A DNA stretch of 64,000 bases from Powellomyces hirtus. Lineage: Eukaryota > Chytridiomycota > Chytridiomycetes > Spizellomycetales > Powellomycetaceae. Below are positions 56,793 through 64,000 of this stretch, one piece after another. The notes below the pieces were generated by a model. The model did no database searches, was not told where the DNA came from, and worked only from the letters and a program-made list of their open reading frames with translations. Made by a program: the position numbers and the translations under genes. The stretch is taken from positions 1 to 64,000 of the forward strand of contig JAHLKG010000017.1 in the NCBI GenBank assembly GCA_025526995.1. The letters run 5' to 3'. Within the stretch, counting starts at the first letter, position 1. Each line of letters begins with the position of its first letter.

Positions 56793-58504
56793 CGTGTTTG
56801 TAGTTTTTTGTACTTCTTATGCAGCGAAGCAGGAAAACGACCAGGAGAAGGCGGAGGAGGAGCAGGAGAAGGAGGAAGAGGTGAAGAGCCGGAGACTATC
56901 AGTCTGAGATGAAAAGGACTTGGTCGACAAAAAAGCCTCCAAGGGTTGTAGCAAAAGCACTGAGACTGCGGGGTTCAGGGTTCTTGTCACAAAAGACACA
57001 AGCAGAGCCAGGGGTGGATGGCTTTCGTACAGAAGCGTGTGTGCTGTATAGAATTGGCTCAACTCGTCGGAAGGCTGTTGTTCGTCTTGCAGTTTCGCCC
57101 TAGACTGTCTGTGGTACACACGTGGCGCGCGATGCTTTATGCTGTCACAAATGACAATGATTGTTGGATGGCAACTTTGGCCGAACGGCTTTTGATGAGA
57201 AGAGATGCGGGAGGGGGAGAGGCGACGAGTGAGAAAACGTAAAGGAGGAACAACGGAGAGCAGAACAGATGCCTGCTTTGGTTTTGTTCTCCATTAGTTG
57301 GTCGGATGTATTTGGGTGCCAGCGGGCCGCATCGGCTTTAGAAAGAAAAAAGGACAAAGAATGAAGATAGCGTCATTTTGCAATCATTTCCTGTATAACA
57401 ATCTGATTTTTTGGATGAATGGAGTACACTTGCGACGTCACTATTTTTGCCCAATTCGCCATTCTTATCGCTACTACTGTCGTTAACGAAATCCCAGAAG
57501 ACGGTGAAGTCCAACACAGAGGAAAGGTGGGGGAATCCATGCGTTTGTTGGTGCCGTTGGTTTGCGGGATGCGTCCGTCCCATTGGGAAACAAGCGTGGC
57601 GCAGGAAACGAAAGGAAGAACGGAATGAAAAAGCAAGCAATCCAACAAGGGTACTCGCTTCCCGATGTTTGGTTCACGCCGGAGGGGATCTCGTCCGATT
57701 ATTCAGGGGATATTTTGTGGTACCCTGCCGCCCCCGCCCTTTCGTCATTCTAAATTGCACAACACGTGAAACGCACGCGTCTCTCTTGCACGTTCAAATC
57801 ACGCATGTGGATCGCGTCAAAATGTCACCCACGCAGTCGCCATGTTGGCAAAATTCGTCGAGGAAGGAACTTTGAAGGAGTCTCCTGGATGTTGCGGGCA
57901 AGGTTCCGCATGTAGCAGTCAGTACTGTACATGCCATCCCGCTTGGATGGAGGACAGAAAGCCCCCGATCGCTCGGACGTGGCAGGTCTCGTCCCGGCAC
58001 GGGTATACATGAAAACAAAAACAGAAAACGCGGGAAGCCGAAGAGGTATCCGCCGCATAGGTTTCGACGAAATGCACACTGACAAGTACGTCCGTACCAA
58101 AAGCCTCACCCGGCGGTCCCAGAGGAGTTACCTGAGCATTTGAGCAGCTTCAACATCATGTTTCTTGTTTCGGATGGCAATCGGGGCGGTAGAAAAGGTT
58201 CAGATTTCCAAAAGAAATCAAGGATAAATCCATGCCGATGCTTTCTGCTTGCAAGTTGCCGGATGGCTTAGCCAGGCGGCTGTCTGCTTGAGTAAGCATG
58301 CATGGGATGACACACGTGACAACATACTGCGATACCGACCGCCAGTGGGTTCGTGTTGCCGTCCATACTGTCGATCGTGTTCGTACAGTAGATTTTACCC
58401 AGGCAACTACGTCTGCTCAAAACCGGTTGCAATATATAGCATACTCCCCTCCTGTGCTGATGTTATGCCCCAGCGGCCTTGACAACCCTTTCAATCGGCG
58501 GTAA
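56793..58504. other. 1.7 kb intergenic region between divergent genes
   Basis: No gene is recognised on either strand. Small open frames lack family similarity. It must include the promoters of the CBM48 gene (-) and the Rim15-like kinase gene (+). Confidence 0.45.
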
Positions 58505-61500
58505 ATGGAAACTATCGAGAGAGTGAAGTGCGCCAGCACCTCAGATGCAACAAATCTTGCTGATTTCTCTATTCCCGCATCAGAGAACAGCATGTCGACC
58601 CGACCTGGACACTTGATTGAACTGAAGGACAATCATGATCCCGGCAAGCCTAGTCTCACACCACTTAATGTGGTCTTTGCGGATTCGCGAATCAGCGGAA
58701 TTTCATCAGCCTCTGCCCGCGTAGGTGGAGCAGTTGCTCGCCGCTATACATCTACTGCTCAGCTGGGCCAGCGCAGCAGCGACAAGTCAGAACCCAGCAC
58801 ACCGGGCGGGACACCTGGTGGGACCGGTGAGCGAAAGGGATCAGTCGGGAGTCCTGACGCGGAGCTGAGGCATGTCCAGAACGCACCATCAGGCGCAGCC
58901 TCAGATGACAAAACAATTTTGCTGCAGTCCCTGCAAGCTCAGCAGAAACGGTCCTTATCCAACCAGGAAAAATCCGACATTTGGGGTTGGCCCATTCCAG
59001 AAGGCTCCTCACCACGGGCAGAGTACGCCAGATCCAAATGGATCGATGGGGCGCAGGACTTGGAGATCCGAATGAAACCCTCAGTACTCTCGCCGTCGCA
59101 ACCATCAGCTGGATCACCAAACACGTTTGACTACGGATCGTCATCGCCTGGGACACCGCGCACTGGCCACCAATATCGCTCAGGATCCGAAAGCGAAGGA
59201 TCGGCAACTTTGGGAACCGCTGCGCTGAGAGCCATCGCCGCGGCCACCCCGCCAGCGTCTTCATCGGCGCGCTCCAAATCGCCTTCACTATCTCCAAGCA
59301 CGGCGCGTCGACAGAACATGGTTGGTGGATCTACGAGCTCACTTCGTCGAAGCCTATACTCCTTGGGTGGCCTCTCAGATGCATCAGATGGGAACGACTC
59401 AGACGATGGCGTGTCCTCCCGGACATCCCAGCCCGCATCTGAACTCCTGGACGCAGGCACACCGCTCGTGGATCAGAAAATACTTACTGCTCCGACGAAT
59501 GAAGAGCAGATGCCTTCGACGGATCTTGACCTATCTGTTGCTGTCATCAATGACAAGAGCGCAGATTTTGACGTCATGCGGTCCCTGGTGCAAGAAATGG
59601 TCCATGCAAAAGAGAATGCTGACGTTGGGGTCAGAATGATCTTGGCTTCGTGGTACGAGCAGATGAACTCGAGTTACGACACAAACCCGGAGACAGAGGA
59701 TACGCAACAGTCATCAGCCACTGTAATGGAGCAGCAAGAGCGTATGGCACCATCGCAGAGTCCGACAAAACCTGCTAGGCTCAGTGCTTTATGCTATAAG
59801 CGAAGACTCAAGCATTCCAACAGTTGGCCGCCATCAGTGTTGGGTATGTGCACGTGAAAAAACTGCATCTGAAACTGTCTATCACAATAAATCTCATCAA
59901 TGTTTTGATACGCGCAACTCAAAACAGCATCAACCCACGACATGTTTATTGCGCGAATCGAGAGCGCCGCCTACGCGATTCTGGAAACGCCTGTGACTGC
60001 CATGATCCATACCAGCGTTGCCGCCGACATTATGTACGCATTTCAGGAACTTATGGAGACGCAGCGCCGCATGGTTGTTGGGAAGCCGGAAGTCGAAGAT
60101 CTGCTCACAAAGCTACAATACACTTTTTCCCCGGTATCAAGACTGGCCGAGTCATTGGTGAGCAAACCGTCACCTCGCCTTTCTTTGATGCGCATCCACC
60201 ACAATCTTTGGGAGGCCTTTCAGTCATGTGAGGCGCTAACCCCCAGTTTTACATTTCTTCTCAATAGAATCAATACGCTAGAGTCCTGCGCGCCGCATCG
60301 GGATTGGGGTCCGTCGCCGAAACGCCTCCACGAGGACGCCGCGCATTTTCACGCAATGTTTCGGAACTGGCGGCGATGTTACGGAAGGGAACATTGCCCA
60401 CATCGTTCGGTGAGGTGACAGAAAGCCCGAAGGTCACAGAAAAGAAGATACAGCACCCTCTCCCAGTTGAAGACACCATGGCGACAGATTCCTCCCTCTC
60501 TCCACAAAGTGCCGATTCCGATGACACAACTCCGGCCACGAACGACTCACCATCAAGCCCACCACCAGTCCGTGTGGAACATCGCTCGATTGCGCGCGAT
60601 GATTCTGCCACGGCTGGCTCGTCGGATCCTGCGATGGCGTGGCCTGCGACAAAACAGAGAAAGCCTCCCAAGAACGCAGTTGGACCTGCTAAAGACGACG
60701 TCACGTCACAGACGATATCACTGAAAGTGCGCGCTGAGAGCAACCCGGAGATCAGCATGGACTCACCGAATCCGGCAAAACCCGCCAAGAAGGTATGGTT
60801 TCTTGATTCACAAAGCCGGCCGCGTAACCCTCATTCTGAGCATTTTCCTTCTGCTCTCATAGAAACCTGTCATTGCCTTCATAAAGTCAATACGACAGGC
60901 ACTCTCGGGCGGATCGGCATCGGCACCACAGAGTCCTTCAGATCTACAGCGTGATTTCTCTGGGACGCCGCAAACAACCACGACCATGCCCGTCCCGATT
61001 CCAGGGTCAAAGACAGCCAGTTTGGATCATTCCCCACTGTCACCTTTGAGCAAAGGGGGGAGCTTCTTCTCTTCTTCTACAACGGATCTGTTCCGCGCGC
61101 CATCGGGAGAATCATTGAAAGATGGGACGGGTGACAAACCCAGGCGGCCGAGCAAAGCAACGGCGATAGCTAAAGACAAAGAGCGGTCGGCGGCACCGAC
61201 GAGTGCTTCTGTGGGGTCAACGGCTGGAACGCGGACGACGGCGACTGGCATCAAGGACTCGACCCTGTTGTGCCGTATTTGCGAGGAGTACGTGTCTGCT
61301 CGTACGATCGATGAGCATTCCAAAGTTTGCGGAATCCAGCAGGAGTTCCACCTCAAGAGCTGGAATTGTGATATGAGACTCCGTAAACATGTTGCTATCC
61401 TTGAGGCCAGGCGAGAGATGCTCAAAGTCGAGGTTTGTAGCGTCTTCTTCGCACCAGTTTCTGATTGACTCTCATAGGTGAAGCACAGCGAATACTCATT

Positions 61501-64000
61501 GTATTTTTGCATGCAACCCCTCTAGGAATTTGAGGATTGGACAGATTGGCAACGCATAAGAAAAATGTGCGAGGCGATCGAGCAGAAGGCTGTCAAGTAT
61601 GCACTCGCACCGAATGCACCAAAAGATAATTGTTAAAAGATTTTGATTGCTAGAATTGCGAGCCTAACTGAACACGGCGGAAAGAAAGCAGTGGCCAAGC
61701 TCGACCAGTACCTCAACAAATTTAAACGGTATCTTGACGAAGAGTCAAAGTATCCAGCGCAAAAGGATATATTTGTTATTGTGAAAAAGATGGTTGACGT
61801 GGTATGTGCTACCCGAGTTTGCGTCTCTTGCTTCTCAAGTATCTCACATAGCTACGACGGTTTTGCTGTTCGGCGGTTGTGCACTCGTAGACAGAAGAAA
61901 AGGTCGCCGCGCTCAGAACCTGTCTTGATCGACTGCGTGAAGTGGGAGGGACCGTCCCGCCATCGCCGAATCGCCCAAGTCACAACCCCGTCAGCAGCAG
62001 CATCGAGCGTGGGGTATCGCAGACGACATCGGTATCGGACTCAGTGTACTCGCTGGCGCCCCCCGGCAGCGGCGGTGGATCTCGCCGGCCAAGCAAAGCT
62101 CCGCCAAACAATCTACGTCGGTCACGGAGTAGCGATAGCAATATTAGCGGGACGAGTGGGGTATCTGGTACGCAAATGCCTTCTCAGTAACAATCCATTT
62201 TGCGCAAAGTGCTGATATTTCTGGCGGACATTGTTTCCAGGCGAAGCAGAAGGCCGGAATCGTGAACCCAGCGTTGGTGGAGGTGGGAGCCGGTTCATGT
62301 CCATATTCAGCGCACTGATCAAAGGCGGAAAAGACCATCGGCGATCGCCTAGCGGTTCACACATGGTTGGCGATCTCAATGTATGTAACAGTGAGAACAT
62401 ATTGCCAATGCAGCTACAACGACTCTGCAAGTATAACTTACTCTTCTGCATCGTGAAACAATAGGAGCGCAGACACAAAATCCCCTCAATTCGTGACTTT
62501 GAAATCATGAAGCCAATCAGCCGCGGAGCCTTTGGGTTCGTAAACCATCTTTACTTATTCGATGCCTTCTACTTCGCAGACAGCCTAACCAAATGTACTC
62601 AAGGAAGGTGTACCTAGCTCGGAAGCGGACAACGCAAGACCTGTACGCGATCAAAGTGCTCAAAAAGCAAGATATGATTCGCAAGAACATGGTATCCCAT
62701 GTGCTCGCTGAGCGCAAGGTGTTGGCGCTGTCGCGGAATCCTTTTGTCGTCAAGCTTTATTACGCATTTCAGAGCAGGGAGTATCTGTACCTTGTTATGG
62801 AATACCTCATTGGAGGTATGTAGGACATGCCTGTTACCATTTTGTGTGGAAGTACCTCGTGATGATGGGTTTGCTCAGCGCTTCTTTGATATCGCCTCAT
62901 TCTTTGCATGGTCCACTCACAGGCGATCTCAGCTCTTTGCTTGCGGCGTTTGGCACCTTTGAAGAACCGATGGCGAGAATGTACGGCGCTGAAGTGGCTG
63001 TTGCGTTGGATTACCTACATTCCAACGGAATACGGCATCGGTGAGCAACTAGACTGACTAACATGCTTCATATCAGATATGCTGATGCATACGAGTTTGG
63101 CTTTTTCTTCCGATCGCATTCTATGATTGCCGCAACGAAGAGACCTGAAGCCAGACAGTACGTTTATTGCATCCAGCGTAAAATTGATGGATGTGCTGGT
63201 CTAACTTGTATTTGCGGTCATTATTAGATATTCTGATCAACGACAAAGGGCATATCAAGCTGACGGTATGCGTTTGCGAAAGAAGGAATGCTTCATAAAC
63301 CAGTGTCTCACATAGGATCTCCGATCTGGTTATCTGATCGTAGGATTTTGGACTGTCCCGGATCCAAATGGCGGATCAAGAGTTGGGATCTGGAAACCAC
63401 GAGCAGGTAGATCCTTAGTGACAGATCGACAGATCCTGGCTGAGCATTGATTCACACACTTTTCCGATCGCAGCATCTCCGCACGCTCTCACGGCGAAAG
63501 CGAGGCACAATAGCGCGGCGTGACATCGGGGAACTGCCTGAGAACTCCGCAACCGGGTCTACCCAGAGCAACGGTAGTGGGACGGCATCCGGGACGGCAT
63601 CCGGGAGCGGAACAACGGGTGGCGGGGACTCAGCCCGATCTCAATCCACTCGGCGTCGGGGTAGTTCCGTCGGTAATAAACGTCAAACCTCCAACAAACA
63701 GTTGCTGGGCACACCGGATTACCTTGCTCCGGAGCTCCTTCTGGGACTCGGCCATGGACCGGAGGTGGATTGGTGGGCATTGGGGATTTGTATGTATGAG
63801 TGGATTGTAGGATTTCCGCCATTCACGGACGATACGCCAGAAGATATCTTTAGAAACATTCTTGATGGAGGTATGTTACTTGAATATCTCCAAGCCCTAT
63901 AATCCGTTAAATACCCTGACTCACGGCTCCGAAACAGTGATAGAATGGCCAGACGGCGAGATATCATCTGAGGCAGTCGGCCTCATACAACGACTGCTTA
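58505..64000 (+). CDS. Rim15/Greatwall-family AGC protein kinase, 5' 16 exons (runs off window)
   Basis: Exons: 58505-59843, 59928-60157, 60268-60792, 60863-61432, 61526-61596, 61654-61801, 61891-62167, 62241-62380, 62465-62535, 62604-62815, 62923-63040, 63141-63157, 63228-63265, 63344-63406, 63474-63870, 63938 onward; about 1426 residues so far. The N-terminal 690 residues are Ser/Pro-rich with SP/TP sites; no PAS domain is evident. A helical region ([18 protein letters not shown], about 450-525) precedes a short zinc finger [21 protein letters not shown] (about 833-853), both typical of Rim15/Cek1 and plant IRE kinases. The kinase starts near 1110: GRGAFGKV-like loop split over exons 9-10, AIKVLKK, HRDLKPDN, DFGLSR, then an insertion of about 100 residues before GTPDYLAPE and DWWALG. 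That insertion defines the Greatwall class. In yeast Rim15 acts below TORC1/PKA, phosphorylating endosulfines to inhibit PP2A-B55 and drive quiescence. Exon 12 is only 17 nt. Confidence 0.88.

Noticed and set aside
58255..58330. tRNA-like GC-rich stretch
   Set aside because: It resembles a D-arm, but no anticodon stem or T arm pairs in register.

Overview
The window reads as nuclear DNA of a eukaryote with short spliceosomal introns (about 50-115 nt, GTRNGT-type donors, CTRAY-like branch points, CAG/TAG and some AAG acceptors). Gene content points to an early-diverging, probably zoosporic (chytrid-like) fungus. It combines fungal Mnn9-type mannosyltransferase and Rim15/Greatwall kinase genes with a ROCK-type kinase (split PH/C1), a RanBP2/Nup358-like TPR solenoid and SMPD4, which are unusual in Dikarya. 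The taxonomic call is inference from family recognition; no search was run. Almost all genes are multi-exon. The exon chains given here were built by hand from splice signals, reading-frame phase and family similarity, and every chain closes in frame.

Layout. 1-13 kb, all on the minus strand: a 5'-truncated dTDP-glucose 4,6-dehydratase remnant, a DUF5672 putative glycosyltransferase, a 14-exon RanBP2/Nup358-N-terminal-like TPR protein, a second DUF5672 paralogue, a poorly conserved stretch with one possible orphan exon, and an RgpF-like putative glycosyltransferase. 13-26 kb: SMPD4-like protein (+), ACPS/Ppt2-type phosphopantetheinyl transferase (-), ROCK-like kinase (+, 19 exons) and an F-box protein (-). 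26-34 kb: Mnn9/Anp1-family mannosyltransferase (-), a low-complexity CT-rich intergenic region and a C2H2 zinc-finger protein (+). 34-44 kb: translin-associated factor X (+), WBP11 splicing factor (-), an ankyrin remnant, an NTF2-like membrane-anchored protein (-), RNase P/MRP subunit POP5 (+), a two-TM glycoprotein of unknown family (+) and tRNA-Ala(TGC) (-). 44-55 kb: one giant minus-strand gene of about 3424 codons that joins a roughly 2670-residue disordered or repetitive N-terminus to an MFS-like membrane domain with a PGGTA repeat loop. 56-64 kb: a small CBM48 protein (-) and the 5' 16 exons of a Rim15/Greatwall-family kinase (+) running off the window end.

Themes. Five genes or remnants (dehydratase, two DUF5672, RgpF-like, Mnn9-like) concern surface or secretory-pathway sugars and lie within 30 kb. 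Two genes concern the nuclear envelope or pore (RanBP2-like, SMPD4). Three are RNA-processing factors (WBP11, POP5, TRAX). Two are large AGC kinases. The strongest novelty candidates are the giant MFS-like fusion and the RanBP2-like solenoid.
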